The notes: generated by a model not told the origin, from the sequence alone. Shown: positions 1 through 7,973, numbered from the stretch's first letter. The stretch is DNA of 34,074 nt from Leuconostoc inhae KCTC 3774 (GCA_000166735.2 AEMJ01000656.1:1-34074); one strand, 5' to 3'. Numbers and translations: made by a program.

Positions 1-147
1 ACTAATGACAGCTTCCTCAACTTGTTCAATAGTTAACCCTGGTACATAGGATTTTTCACTGTCATACCCAATTATAGCAATTTCACGGAGCGTGATATGA
101 TGCCTGTTTAATTTTTCAACTGTGTTCTCGTATGTTGCATATTGCAT
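1..147 (-). CDS. YutG/PgpA-like phosphatidylglycerophosphatase A, N-terminal part
   Basis: The first 49 codons of a minus-strand gene that runs off the left edge. It starts at an ATG at 147-145 behind a strong AGGGGGAGA ribosome binding site. The visible protein has the helical N-terminal layout of the Firmicute YutG family: a 'LNRHHITLREIA' segment, then a YD.EK.Y.P.LT motif, then a helix leading into the 'VEEAV' stretch that precedes the conserved core. In the family this phosphatase acts on phosphatidylglycerophosphate or a related lipid phosphate at the membrane. The catalytic part lies outside the window, so the name rests on the N-terminal pattern only. Confidence 0.6.
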   Translation of the reverse strand, partial: MQYATYENTVEKLNRHHITLREIAIIGYDSEKSYVPGLTIEQVEEAVIS

Positions 148-172
148 AATTTCTCCCCCTACTGTTTTATCT

Positions 173-200
173 AGTATATACAAAAAAGAATATTTAACAA
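173..200 (-). promoter_or_regulatory. Promoter of the yutG-like gene
   Basis: Read on the minus strand, TTGTTA (200-195) and TATACT (178-173) are separated by 16 bp, with a TG motif close upstream of the -10. It lies 26 bp upstream of the start codon and is back to back with the tRNA-Gln promoter. Confidence 0.45.
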
Positions 201-215
201 AGGTCATTTTTAGAC

Positions 216-244
216 TTGCAAAACTCACTAAACTTCTGTAAAAT
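216..244 (+). promoter_or_regulatory. Promoter of tRNA-Gln
   Basis: TTGCAA at 216-221 and TAAAAT at 239-244 are separated by exactly 17 bp. The -10 ends 12 bp before the mature tRNA 5' end, a normal placement for a monocistronic tRNA gene. Confidence 0.7.
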
Positions 245-256
245 AGTTAGAGTAAT

Positions 257-327
257 TGCCCCTTGGCCAAGCGGTAAGGCGGTGGCTTCTGGTGCCACTA
301 TCGTTGGTTCGAATCCAGCAGGGGCAA
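257..327 (+). tRNA. tRNA-Gln (anticodon CTG)
   Basis: A complete cloverleaf of 71 nt can be drawn. Acceptor stem TGCCCCT (257-263) pairs with AGGGGCA (320-326). The D stem is GCC/GGC with the AAGCGGTAA loop. The anticodon stem is GTGGC/GCCAC around loop TTCTGGT, giving CTG, which reads CAG. The variable region is TATC, and the T arm is GTTGG-TTCGAAT-CCAGC. The discriminator base is A and no CCA is encoded. The gene has its own promoter and a strong terminator directly downstream. Confidence 0.95.
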
Positions 328-331
328 TAAA

Positions 332-358
332 AAAGCGATCAAATTGATCGCTTTTTTT
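332..358 (+). terminator. Rho-independent terminator of tRNA-Gln
   Basis: Inverted repeat AAAGCGATCAA / TTGATCGCTTT followed by a run of seven T (352-358), starting five bases after the tRNA 3' end. Confidence 0.9.
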
Positions 359-383
359 ATTACCCCTGTTAATGATAGACGCG

Positions 384-389
384 TATAAT
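384..389 (+). promoter_or_regulatory. -10 element before the GNAT fragment
   Basis: A perfect TATAAT lies 22 bp upstream of the ATG at 412, with a clear AGGAGGG ribosome binding site at 400-406. The -35 candidate (TTACCC, 360-365, 18 bp spacer) is weak. Expression signals therefore survive in front of a truncated gene and may now serve the downstream intact GNAT gene. Confidence 0.45.
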
Positions 390-411
390 AATCTTTATCA
401 GGAGGGAATAC

Positions 412-612
412 ATGTTTTATTTTTCAAAATTTATAGTTGGTGTCCACGAAGTCATACTTTCTTTCCCAGAAGAAAATCATGCAGAAGCGCTATTTGCAGC
501 GATCACGCATGACCGCGAAACATTGTCTCGCTTCATGCCGTGGTCTGCTACAACACTTACTGTTTCAGATGAACATATATGTACAATTCAATCCCAGCGC
601 CAGTGCGAATAA
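412..612 (+). pseudogene. RimL-type GNAT acetyltransferase, N-terminal fragment
   Basis: 66 codons that match only the first third of a RimJ/RimL-family N-acetyltransferase: a short beta strand, the 'EENHAEALFAAI' helix and the conserved 'LSRFMPW' segment where relatives have L..W.PW. The acetyl-CoA binding core (Q/R-x-x-G-x-G/A) is missing. The ORF then stops, and 12 bp later an unrelated complete GNAT gene begins. No simple one-base shift in the downstream frames restores the rest, so I read this as a real truncation by deletion rather than a sequencing error. Promoter and ribosome binding site are intact. Confidence 0.65.
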
Positions 613-624
613 TTAGGAGATAGT

Positions 625-1149
625 ATGACCGTCAATCTTAAACCTTTTTCAAAATCAGATATTAAATACGTTTATGACGTTGAATATGGTATATTAGCCG
701 ATCGCACCTGGATGGCTTTTAATGGCCCTTATTTTCGAGATCCCATCCCAACATGGCATGAATTTCAACAAAAAATGCCTGAGTTAATTGATAATGCGTA
801 CCATCGTTTAATTTGGTATAACGACCGTATCGTCGGTGAAGTTTCTGCACATTGGATTGATGGCAAGCTCCAACATTGGTTAGAAGTTGGTATCATCATT
901 TATCAAAAAAGTGATTGGGGTAAAGGTATCGCCAGCATTGCCCTAAAAATTTGGCTCGCAGAATTATTTTCACAACATGAAAAACTACCACATATTGGTC
1001 TAACAACCTGGTCTGGCAATATCGGTATGATACGCGTTAGTGAAAAAGTCGGCTTTGTACATGAAGGCACAATACGATCAGTACGCTATTGGCAAGGCGC
1101 TTATTATGACTCTGTTAAGTATGGTGTTTTGCGTGCTGAGTTTGCGTAA
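625..1149 (+). CDS. GNAT family N-acetyltransferase (RimJ/RimL-like)
   Basis: 174 aa, the usual length of a single-domain GNAT acetyltransferase, which transfers acetyl from acetyl-CoA to an amine acceptor. The acetyl-CoA pyrophosphate-binding motif is seen as 'SDWGKGIAS' near residue 95, with the following helix 'LKIWLAELF'. A late 'GFVHEG' turn matches the 'GF..EG' hallmark of the RimJ/RimL/SpeG branch. The start is set by AGGAG about 8 bp before the ATG. The substrate cannot be told from sequence: ribosomal protein N-termini, small amines and antibiotics are all precedented. It follows the GNAT fragment by 12 bp and may be transcribed from the same promoter. The 3' end overlaps, in antisense, the remains of an Mrr-like gene. 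Confidence 0.85.
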   Translation: MTVNLKPFSKSDIKYVYDVEYGILADRTWMAFNGPYFRDPIPTWHEFQQKMPELIDNAYHRLIWYNDRIVGEVSAHWIDGKLQHWLEVGIIIYQKSDWGKGIASIALKIWLAELFSQHEKLPHIGLTTWSGNIGMIRVSEKVGFVHEGTIRSVRYWQGAYYDSVKYGVLRAEFA

Positions 1150-1300
1150 AAAATTCATCATCAATTAATTGCACAGTGTTATTTCTTTTTCTAGCAGACT
1201 CAATAGCTTCTGCTGAAAATGTAGATGTCGTAACAAAAATACCACGAGTATGCGCCACAGTGATTAGATCTCTGGGCAACCAACATTTAATTTTAGATAA
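1115..1300 (-). pseudogene. Mrr-like restriction endonuclease, C-terminal remnant
   Basis: On the minus strand an open frame ending at 1115 encodes 'AHTRGIFVTTSTFSAEAIES' and then a short charged stretch and 'VQLIDDEF'. This resembles the end of the Mrr catalytic domain, where G.F.TTS.FS.EA is followed by a basic helix and an (I/V).LIDG strand. No catalytic D...QxK part and no N-terminal DNA-binding domain remain. Upstream the frame runs into the 3' end of the reductase gene at 1305, and downstream it overlaps the 3' end of the intact GNAT gene. It is best explained as the scar of a lost restriction gene, with the GNAT and reductase genes now closed in on it. Confidence 0.5.
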
Positions 1301-1304
1301 GCGA

Positions 1305-1838
1305 CTACTTTATGGCACTTGCGCTTTTAAGGTGAATTTCTGTCATTTCACCCAATTGTGTTGTCTCAATTACCTGTAAACGATAGCGATATCTGCCAGG
1401 CTCAAACAACCGCTTACCCTGTCCAAGTAACACAGGCACAATTTGTATCCAAAATTCGTCAACCATATTGGCTTCAAGTAACGGCTTTAAAATGCTACCA
1501 CCGCCAACAACCCAGATATCATTACCCGCTTGTTTTTGATAATCTTTAATAATATCGACAACATTCCCTGAAACATAAGTCGTATCTGTTTGACTTAGAT
1601 GCTTACCACGCGAAAAAACAACTTTTTCTTTACCTGCATAAAACGTTGCTTCACTCATAAGCTTCTGTGCCACTTCAAATGTTTTTCGTCCCATTACAAA
1701 TGTACTAATCTGTTTTTCAAATGTTTCATAAGTTGATTGACCATTTAAATTAGTATCAAATAACCATTGCAAATCATCATTTTCATCAGACAAAAAGCCA
1801 TCCAAACTTATGGCACCATAAAACACTACTTGACGCAT
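1305..1838 (-). CDS. RibD C-terminal/dihydrofolate reductase-like protein (YwjB/YyaP type)
   Basis: 177 aa with the fold signature of the RibD C-terminal/DHFR superfamily: N-terminal 'FYGAISLDGFLSD' (nicotinamide-side S.DG motif), 'VMGRKTFE' in the middle, and 'DIWVVGGGSIL' as the NADPH pyrophosphate-binding glycine turn. It is expected to be a cytosolic NADPH-dependent reductase, but members of this branch mostly lack a proven substrate. I chose the ATG at 1838 over an upstream in-frame start at 1898 because GAGAGGTG lies directly before it and the family begins at 'M..VVFYGAISLDG'. It is monocistronic and divergent from the thiamin riboswitch. Confidence 0.8.
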   Translation of the reverse strand: MRQVVFYGAISLDGFLSDENDDLQWLFDTNLNGQSTYETFEKQISTFVMGRKTFEVAQKLMSEATFYAGKEKVVFSRGKHLSQTDTTYVSGNVVDIIKDYQKQAGNDIWVVGGGSILKPLLEANMVDEFWIQIVPVLLGQGKRLFEPGRYRYRLQVIETTQLGEMTEIHLKSASAIK

Positions 1839-1950
1839 AAACCACACCTCTCTTTGCTTAAAATCACAGTTATTCATTGTCAATGCTAATTTTAACATAG
1901 TTGCATAATCAAAAAAATTATGTTAAGTTTAACTTGTAGTTTAATATTTA

Positions 1951-2027
1951 ACAATCTGGGGTGCCACGTGGCTGAGAAACACCCATTGAACCTGATCTGG
2001 TTAATACCAGCGAAGGGAGAATTGCTT
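1951..2027 (+). promoter_or_regulatory. TPP riboswitch (THI box)
   Basis: All core parts of the thiamin pyrophosphate aptamer are visible. CTGGGGTGCC opens the region, followed by GCTGAGAAACACCC (pyrimidine-binding GCUGAGA turn), then ACCTGATCTGGTTAATACCAGCG (the CUGAUC/ CCAGCG pyrophosphate-sensing arm) and AGGGA, closed by a weak P1 helix CAATCT/AGAATTG. It sits about 160 bp before ykoE and is followed by a terminator hairpin, as expected for TPP-induced termination. Confidence 0.95.
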
Positions 2028-2047
2028 TTTTTGACGTTGTACTAGGC

Positions 2048-2082
2048 AAACTCTTGGCTCATAAATGAACCAAGAGTTTTTT
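2048..2082 (+). terminator. TPP riboswitch attenuator
   Basis: AAACTCTTGG and CCAAGAGTTT flank a 12-nt loop and run into T6. It lies between the TPP aptamer and ykoE. GAG and TTGC in the 3' end of the aptamer could pair with GCAA and CTC in the left arm as an antiterminator. That would give transcription only when TPP is scarce. Confidence 0.85.
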
Positions 2083-2185
2083 ATTAGCTTAGAAAACGTA
2101 TTACAAAAAAGATTGCGATTTTAAACCATTTTGTATACCAGACATAAAATAACAACTACAAAAAAATTCTTGGAGGCATACTATT

Positions 2186-2767
2186 ATGCAAACTATTTCA
2201 AAGTCAAAGTCAACACGTTGGGCACTTCGTGATGTGTTGTTATTGGCATTCGTCGCTGTTTTTATCGGTTTTATTTTTTGGGTACTCGGCCCAATTTATA
2301 ATTTATTATCAGCTGCTTTAACACCATTGGGTTTAGCGCCTTTTGCAAATGAACTGCTAATTGGTGGCTGGATGATGGCTGCTCCACTTGCTAGTATTTT
2401 GATTCGCCAAGCAGGAGCTGGTGTTTTAGGTGAATTATTTGCTGCTGCTGTTGAAATGCTACTTGGCGGTCAATGGGGAGTCGCAACTTTGTTATCTGGC
2501 CTCGTACAAGGTATCGGTAGCGAAGCAGGATTTGCCGTTTTAGGTTACAAAAACTGGGGCTGGCGTGGTATCTTTGCCTCAGCAATCACCGGAACAATTG
2601 TGACTTTTATCTGGTCTACCTTCCGTGATGGTTACAGTTCTTACCATATCGGTCTATTAATCGCCTTGTTTATCACACGCTTTATTTCACTTTTGTTCTT
2701 TGGTGGTGTCTTAGTTGTTGCCATCCAAAAACTAATAGAAAAGGCTGGTGTTTTGCATCGTGACTGA
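2186..2767 (+). CDS. ykoE: YkoE, S component of ECF thiamin-precursor (HMP) transporter
   Basis: 193 aa integral membrane protein with about six hydrophobic segments, the usual size of an ECF substrate-capture subunit. The start follows TTGGAGG. Typical YkoE features are the N-terminal 'WALRDVLLLAFVAVFIGFIF' segment and the 'LVQGIGSEAGFAV' loop. YkoE binds a thiamin-related compound, most often hydroxymethylpyrimidine or a breakdown product, and hands it to the YkoC/YkoD module. The specificity assignment here rests on the TPP riboswitch upstream and tenA downstream. The 3' end overlaps the start of ykoD, so translation is probably coupled. Confidence 0.9.
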   Translation: MQTISKSKSTRWALRDVLLLAFVAVFIGFIFWVLGPIYNLLSAALTPLGLAPFANELLIGGWMMAAPLASILIRQAGAGVLGELFAAAVEMLLGGQWGVATLLSGLVQGIGSEAGFAVLGYKNWGWRGIFASAITGTIVTFIWSTFRDGYSSYHIGLLIALFITRFISLLFFGGVLVVAIQKLIEKAGVLHRD

Positions 2768-4168
2768 TTTAGTGGTTGACAATGTGAATTTTGCTTATCG
2801 CGAAACACCAGTGTTAACCGATATTTCACTCAAATTACGACCGAATAGTTTTAATTTACTCATCGGTCCAAGTGGTAGTGGTAAGTCTACATTGCTTAAA
2901 TTATTATCCGGCTTATATCCAACATTTAGTGATGGTACATTGACGGGTGAATTAACTCTCGATGGCTATGATATTCATGATATTGTTCCTTATCAACGTG
3001 TCACACATATTGGCTACCTATTTCAAAATCCAACACGTCAATTTGTTATGAGAACGCCCTTTGAAGAATTACGATTTAGCCTTGAAAATTTACAAGTTAA
3101 GCCTGAAGATATTGAAAAACGTATTACAAATGCCATGGAAAGTGTTGGTATGACAGCATTTATGCACCATGACTTAATGAATTTATCTGGTGGTGAAAAC
3201 AAAAAGTTGCACTAGCCACCGTTTTAGCTGCAGATAGTGATTATTTATTGTTAGACGAACCATTTGCTAATGTTGATCCCGTTGCAAGATTACAACTCAT
3301 CGACGTTATCAAAGCCTATCAAAATGAAGGCAAAACAATTTTAATAACAGATCACGATTGGAGTGGTTATACAGATGCGATTGATGATATTTTTGTCATG
3401 ACCGCTGGTAAGCTACATAACGCATCATCAGATGAGCAGCAACAAATTTTAGCCAAATTACCAAATCAACCGGCCATTCATACAAGCCTACCTAACGAAA
3501 AAGAAGGTATTATTACACTTGAATCGGTGACATTAAAAAATGGCAAACGTACGCTGCTATCAACTACAAATCGTCTATTCCCCAGAGGAAAAAGAATTCT
3601 CATTACTGGTCCAAACGGTGTGGGTAAATCAACGCTACTGTCTGCTTTGGTTAAATTATATCCTTATGGCGGTACAATTACCTACCAACAAGAAGATATT
3701 GCTAAGCGTAAAATAGCAAAACATGTGCAAGACATCGCACTTGTTTTTCAAAATGCTGAACAACAATTTGTTGCCATGACCGTTCAAGAAGAACTGACAC
3801 AGGCGCAGGCATTAAGCCATTCTCCTGAACTTTGGTCTGATGATACAATCATTACCGTCTTAACACAGCTAAATCTTCATGACCTTCGTGACCATATTGT
3901 TTATCAGTTGTCTGGCGGCCAACAGAAAAAATTACAGGTATTATTGATGCTAATAATTGGTACCCCAACGTTATTGTTTGACGAACCATTAGCAGGACTT
4001 GATAGTGCATCACAGCAGCATCTGCTTGATGTCATTGCCGACTTTACCAGACGTCAACATCAAACAGTCATCATGATTAGTCATCAATTACACGCTGTTA
4101 CAGATTGGTTTGATTATCACCTGAAATTTGACAATCAACAGCTTAATTATATCGGTGATGCCTCATGA
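2760..4168 (+). CDS. ykoD: YkoD, double ATPase of the ECF thiamin-precursor transporter (frameshifted in this sequence)
   Basis: Two fused ABC ATPase domains energise uptake through YkoE/YkoC. Domain 1 has Walker A GPSGSGKST (residues 36-44), Q-loop 'LFQNPTRQFV', signature LSGGE and Walker B 'YLLLDEP'. Domain 2 has GPNGVGKST, 'VFQNAEQQFV', 'LSGGQQKKLQ' and 'LLFDEPLAGLD'. The frame is broken just after the first LSGGE at the AAAAA run 3201-3205. Adding one A turns the stop into 'KKVALATVLAAD' and joins both halves into 469 aa, the family's normal length. I start at GTG 2760, overlapping the ykoE stop; GTG 2748 in the same frame is the alternative. The stop overlaps the ykoC ATG (ATGA). Confidence 0.85.
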
Positions 4169-4827
4169 ACCCATTGATTAAGTTTACAACAGTTATGGTT
4201 ATTGCTTTGGAGCTTACTTTTATAAAAAGCGTGACACTCAATGTTATTGTTATTGGCGTTAGTGGTTTTTTATATCTATTTCTTAAACTCCATTGGCGTC
4301 AATGGTTATGGTTGTTTATATTACCCTTATTACCTGGACTAGGTTCTTGGTTTTCGTTGATGTATTTTGGTACTGGGGACCATGAACACATGGCTTGGAT
4401 TATGTTATCACGTGTTTTCGCCTATCTATGGTTAGGTGGTTTGTTTACATTAAAACTTAACGATGAACGTGATGTTTTCTTAGCTACTTTAGAGCAAAAG
4501 GCCAAACTTAGCGCAACATTTGTTTACGCGTTAGTTGGTGTTTTGAATTTCATGCCGGCCGTTAGCCAAGAAATGAAAACCATTCGTGTCGCTTCGCAAA
4601 TGCGTGGTCAAACACTGCATATTTGGCAGCCTCAACTCTATTTTAAAGCTATTTTGGCGGCCATTCGTTGGTCACAAAATCTAGCTGAAGGTATGGTTAG
4701 CCACGGATTTACTGAAGGCGCGGCCCGAACACACTTACAAGTCGTTACCATTAAACGACGTGACTGGTTCTTGTTGATCATTATCTTAATTGCTTTTCAA
4801 TTATTATTACTACCCAATTGGTATTGA
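4165..4827 (+). CDS. ykoC: YkoC, T component (EcfT-type) of the ECF thiamin-precursor transporter
   Basis: 220 aa membrane protein with five or six hydrophobic segments. EcfT proteins link the S component to the ATPases through two coupling helices carrying Ala-Arg-Gly-like motifs. Here these are recognisable as 'ASQMRGQ' (about residue 143) and 'GMVSHGF' (about residue 175). The ATG overlaps the ykoD stop in ATGA, so the two are translationally coupled. It is a dedicated T component, since the gene set ykoEDC forms one self-contained transporter. Confidence 0.88.
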   Translation: MNPLIKFTTVMVIALELTFIKSVTLNVIVIGVSGFLYLFLKLHWRQWLWLFILPLLPGLGSWFSLMYFGTGDHEHMAWIMLSRVFAYLWLGGLFTLKLNDERDVFLATLEQKAKLSATFVYALVGVLNFMPAVSQEMKTIRVASQMRGQTLHIWQPQLYFKAILAAIRWSQNLAEGMVSHGFTEGAARTHLQVVTIKRRDWFLLIIILIAFQLLLLPNWY

Positions 4828-4838
4828 GGAGATACTTT

Positions 4839-5507
4839 ATGACTTTTTCACAAGATATATTAACCCGTGCACAACCAATCATGGATACCATTATGGTGCA
4901 CCCATTTGTTAAAGGTATCGCAACTGGTAACGTGCCTGATGACATTTTAAATTATTATGTTGAGCAAGATGAACATTATTTAAAAGATTATTTGCAAGTC
5001 ACTGCACTCACAGTAACAAAAACAAACGATACAAATGATATTGCGCGCCTCCTAGAAACAGCACAATTTATTAGTAACGAGTCAAAAGCACATGAAATTA
5101 TGTTAAATATTACTGGTCATCATGTGGAAAATTGGCGTCGTAGTCCAGATACACAACGCTACACGGATCATATGTATACATCAGCTTATCATGGCACTTA
5201 TGCTGATGCACTTGCTGTTTTGTTGCCATGTGCTTGGAGTTATGGCGTGATTGGCCGTGAACTTGTTGCACAAGGTGCAAACAATGACGCCAACCCACTT
5301 AAAGAATGGATTGAAATCTATTCACCACAAGCAAATGATGAGATTGATTACAATGCTTGGCGGTTTGATGCTTTAGAACGTGCCGTTGCTAATCTCAACG
5401 ATAGCCAAAAAGAACATGTTATTCAAACATTTTTGAAGAGTTTAGAAATGGAATGGCGTTTCTGGGAAGCTGCCTGGAATCAAACACAATGGCGGTTTGA
5501 TTTTTAA
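4839..5507 (+). CDS. tenA: TenA-type aminopyrimidine aminohydrolase (thiaminase II)
   Basis: 222 aa, all-helical TenA family. The three family catalytic positions are present: Asp44 in 'VEQDEHY', Cys131 in 'LLPCAWSYGVIG' and Glu205 in 'SLEMEWRFWEAAW'. TenA hydrolyses the amine of aminopyrimidine breakdown products of thiamin to give hydroxymethylpyrimidine for salvage. I place the start at ATG 4839 because GAGGAG lies 7-8 bp upstream; the frame is open to 4818 but without a site. As the last gene of the TPP-controlled operon it processes what YkoEDC imports. No thiD, thiE or thiM is in the window, so phosphorylation and coupling must be encoded elsewhere. Confidence 0.93.
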   Translation: MTFSQDILTRAQPIMDTIMVHPFVKGIATGNVPDDILNYYVEQDEHYLKDYLQVTALTVTKTNDTNDIARLLETAQFISNESKAHEIMLNITGHHVENWRRSPDTQRYTDHMYTSAYHGTYADALAVLLPCAWSYGVIGRELVAQGANNDANPLKEWIEIYSPQANDEIDYNAWRFDALERAVANLNDSQKEHVIQTFLKSLEMEWRFWEAAWNQTQWRFDF

Positions 5508-5531
5508 AGTAACACCCACAATTAAAAGGTC

Positions 5532-5592
5532 AATAAAAACAGATTAATGTGCTTATCATCAGTTTAAACACACTAACCTGTTTTTATTTTTT
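5532..5592 (+). terminator. Terminator of the ykoEDC-tenA operon
   Basis: AATAAAAACAG pairs with CTGTTTTTATT. An inner TTAATGTG/CACACTAA helix with one mismatch extends the stem, and T6 follows (5587-5592). It begins 24 bp after the tenA stop. Confidence 0.85.
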
Positions 5593-5656
5593 CTCATAGC
5601 GGAAACAGGATCTACCTAGATTTTGCTTGAATAACAAGTTATATCATCAAGTCACA

Positions 5657-5691
5657 CAAATAAAACACCTTCTGCTACAGCAGAAGGTGTT
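5657..5691 (-). terminator. Terminator of the 89-aa orphan gene
   Basis: Perfect inverted repeat AACACCTTCTGCT (5664-5676) / AGCAGAAGGTGTT (5679-5691). Read on the minus strand it is followed by TTTTATTTG. It lies 22 bp beyond the stop at 5713, the usual distance. Confidence 0.8.
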
Positions 5692-5712
5692 CAAATATCT
5701 CGTATCGTATTT

Positions 5713-5981
5713 TTAAAACCATAAGCCCACAGTTAAGCCAACATCATCTCCGATGTTTGGCTCCTGTAATTTCATATATAGTGCCAATCCTGCTTTAGAA
5801 ATTTGTTGTTCTAAGGCTAGCTTGCGAAATTCGGCTGCAAGTGCCACAATAACTTTGTGCTCATAGGTTTTCTTTTTAATTGTGAAATTGCACGTTCAAC
5901 CATCGCTTGCTCGACACTGTCATCTAAATGAATCGTTTCTAAGTAAGATAATAAGTCATGTTGCTTTTTAAAAAGTGTCAT
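5713..5981 (-). CDS. Hypothetical 89-aa helical protein (frameshifted in this sequence)
   Basis: The start at 5981 has AGAGGGA upstream. The frame is broken at the TTTTT run 5873-5877. Restoring one base gives an 89-aa protein that continues '...ISQLKKKTYEHKVIVALAAE' and ends 'DDVGLTVGLWF' just before a strong terminator. It is charged, mostly helical by composition and has no signal peptide or membrane segment. I do not recognise the family. Its size and small helical build are shared by bacteriocin-immunity proteins, but no motif supports that. It is 145 bp downstream of gldA on the same strand and could be the tail of that operon or a separate gene. Confidence 0.6.
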
Positions 5982-6126
5982 GTTTTACTTTCCCTCTATC
6001 AATACCATACCAGTTCATCGCTGCCAATTCAACTCACCACTGAGTCTGTTAATTAATTAATTCTATTTTGTCCAACTATTGGGGTTCACATCGTTATGTT
6101 CATTTTTTAATTGGTATCTGCATAAT

Positions 6127-7204
6127 CTATTTTTTCGCATAACTATCTATCTGTAATAACATATTCACAATATCTTCCTCTGTGAAAGATAAATTCATTT
6201 GATGTATCGTCTCATGTGGACGTAATATTTCTCGTGCAATTTGACGCAAGATGTTCTGATCATTCATTATGCCTAAGTCTTTCAAACATACCGGAGGACC
6301 TAATAAACGTTGAAAATCTAAATATTTTTATAGGTAATATCTGATGATTTTGAAAGTATAAGTTGCCCTAACAGACCAAAGGCAACCTTTTCACCATGCA
6401 TAATAGCTGGAGATATAAATGTCGTTAATCCATTAGCAATACTGTGTGCTGCTGCTTCCCCACCACTTTCAAAACCTAATCCACTCATCAAAATATTAGC
6501 CTCAACAACAGCTTCAAAATAATTATCGACAACGTGTGCGTTATTTGCTTCAATAGCTAACTCAGCATTTTGAAATATTGTTTTACTCGCTTGTTCCGCT
6601 AATACACCTGCAGTTATTGTTTGCCTATCCCCAAACATATTATGACCGTTACCACATTGAACGGCACGATACTCTATAAATGTGGCAAGCGCATCTGCGA
6701 TACCAGCAATTAAAGTACGTGTTGGTGCGTTAACAATGATGCTAGTATCAACCATAACCAAAGCTGGACTATCATCAAAAAAATATATCTCTCAAAATTC
6801 CCTTGCCTATTATATTTAGCTGATAACCTTGATGTAGGCGCATCTGTCGATGCTAAAGTCGGGATAACAACAAGTCGACATTCAACTTGTGCAGCAATAA
6901 TTTTTGCAGTATCAATGACTTTCCCGCCCCCAACTGCAATGACAATACCAGCATTTGAATGACGTATTTTTTGGCACAAACATGACAACGCATAATCATC
7001 AAAATCATCACTAATAGTGAGAACTTCACTAAACAGATGTTGTTCATTAAGTTTATCAGATAGCGGATTTGCTGCAATATCAATAGCAACACCGTTACTA
7101 AGAATAACCGCACGTTTCCCGAGGCGTTTCATTTGATCGCAATGATTTAATAAAATATCTTGCCCTTGTATATACAAAGATGGACTGGAAAAACTTTTCA
7201 TCAT
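6127..7204 (-). CDS. gldA: Glycerol dehydrogenase family enzyme GldA (two frameshifts in this sequence)
   Basis: Iron-containing/zinc alcohol dehydrogenase of the GldA branch: NAD-dependent oxidation of glycerol to dihydroxyacetone, with known reverse activity on dihydroxyacetone, methylglyoxal or diacetyl. Seen are the NAD site 'VGGGKVIDTAK', the GldA hallmark 'IPTLASTDAPTS' and the metal ligands Asp in 'AGIADALA', His in 'GGEAAAHSIANG' and His in 'MHGEKVAFG'. The frame breaks at the A7 run 6777-6783 and the T5 run 6325-6329. One base at each restores 'YIFFDDSPALVMVD' and 'YKKYLDFQRLLG' and yields 359 aa, the normal family length, ending at 6127. AGAAAGG lies 5 bp upstream of the ATG. It is 14 bp downstream of the fabG-like gene in one operon. 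Confidence 0.85.
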
Positions 7205-7218
7205 GCTGCCTTTCTAAA

Positions 7219-7953
7219 TTAAATGCTTTGACCACCATCTATTACAATGGTTTGCCCTGTCATGTAGGAACTTTCTGCTAAAAATTCTGCAACCTCAGCT
7301 AATTCTGTGACATTTCCAAAACGCTTCATTGGGATAGTCTCTAATATACGTTCTTTAATCTTATCAGATAACACATCTGTCATATCAGATTTAAACATAC
7401 CTGGTGCAATAGCATTAACACGGACCTGCCGTCTTGCTGCTTCTTTGGCTAATGTTTTTGTCATACCAATTAACCCTGCTTTACTAGCCGCATAATTAAC
7501 CTGACCTATATTGCCATGCAAACCTACAATAGAACTCATATTAATAATACAACCAGATTTGGACTTTAACATATGTTTCAAAACTGGCTGTGTCACATTA
7601 AATGTACCAATTAAATTCGCATGAATAACTTGTGTGAAATTTTCTGAAGACATATTAACAGCCAATTGATCCGCTGTGATACCCGCGTTATTAATTAAAA
7701 TATCAACACCTTTAAATTCATTCGTTTGATATAAATCTGTTATTGCGCGATTAATTGCTTGCTGATGAGTCAATTCAAATTTTACTTCCAGTGGTGGCAA
7801 GTTAAATTGAGACTTGATTTTCTCATCTATACCATGACGAGAATGTAATACAACTTGTGCACCAAGTTGATCAAAATGCTTAGCAATGGCTAAGCCAATT
7901 CCCCTTGAAGATCCTGTTATTAACACTGTTTTCCCTTGTATCTGTTCTACCAT
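7219..7953 (-). CDS. Short-chain dehydrogenase, FabG-like (3-oxoacyl-ACP reductase family)
   Basis: 244 aa classical SDR: NADP-binding 'GSSRGIG' near residue 15, 'NNAG' (about 88), catalytic Ser in 'NMSSIVG' and 'YAASKAG' holding Tyr and Lys, then 'VNAIAPG' and a C-terminal 'GQTIVIDGG' as in FabG. The annotation 3-oxoacyl-ACP reductase follows from overall similarity, but this copy sits in an operon with gldA, a cinA-like and a TIM-like gene rather than with fatty-acid genes. A carbonyl reductase role on a small keto compound is equally likely. GGGGATGAG precedes the start. The gap to the cinA-like gene upstream is 20 bp. Confidence 0.85.
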   Translation of the reverse strand: MVEQIQGKTVLITGSSRGIGLAIAKHFDQLGAQVVLHSRHGIDEKIKSQFNLPPLEVKFELTHQQAINRAITDLYQTNEFKGVDILINNAGITADQLAVNMSSENFTQVIHANLIGTFNVTQPVLKHMLKSKSGCIINMSSIVGLHGNIGQVNYAASKAGLIGMTKTLAKEAARRQVRVNAIAPGMFKSDMTDVLSDKIKERILETIPMKRFGNVTELAEVAEFLAESSYMTGQTIVIDGGQSI

Positions 7954-7973
7954 ACGCTCATCCCCATTTACTA

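Noticed and set aside
1855-1883. TTGACA with a 17-bp spaced TAAGCA as promoter of the reductase gene
   Set aside because: The -10 would be so close to the start codon that the transcript would begin inside the ribosome binding site.
1305-1898. The reductase frame extended to a start at 1898
   Set aside because: The ATG at 1838 has a strong ribosome binding site and matches the family N-terminus; the extra 20 residues look like non-coding leader.
3201-3248. Programmed frameshift in ykoD at CAAAAAG
   Set aside because: A run of A is the usual slippery signal, but the same kind of break occurs in thirteen other genes here, and YkoD is normally made as one unbroken frame.
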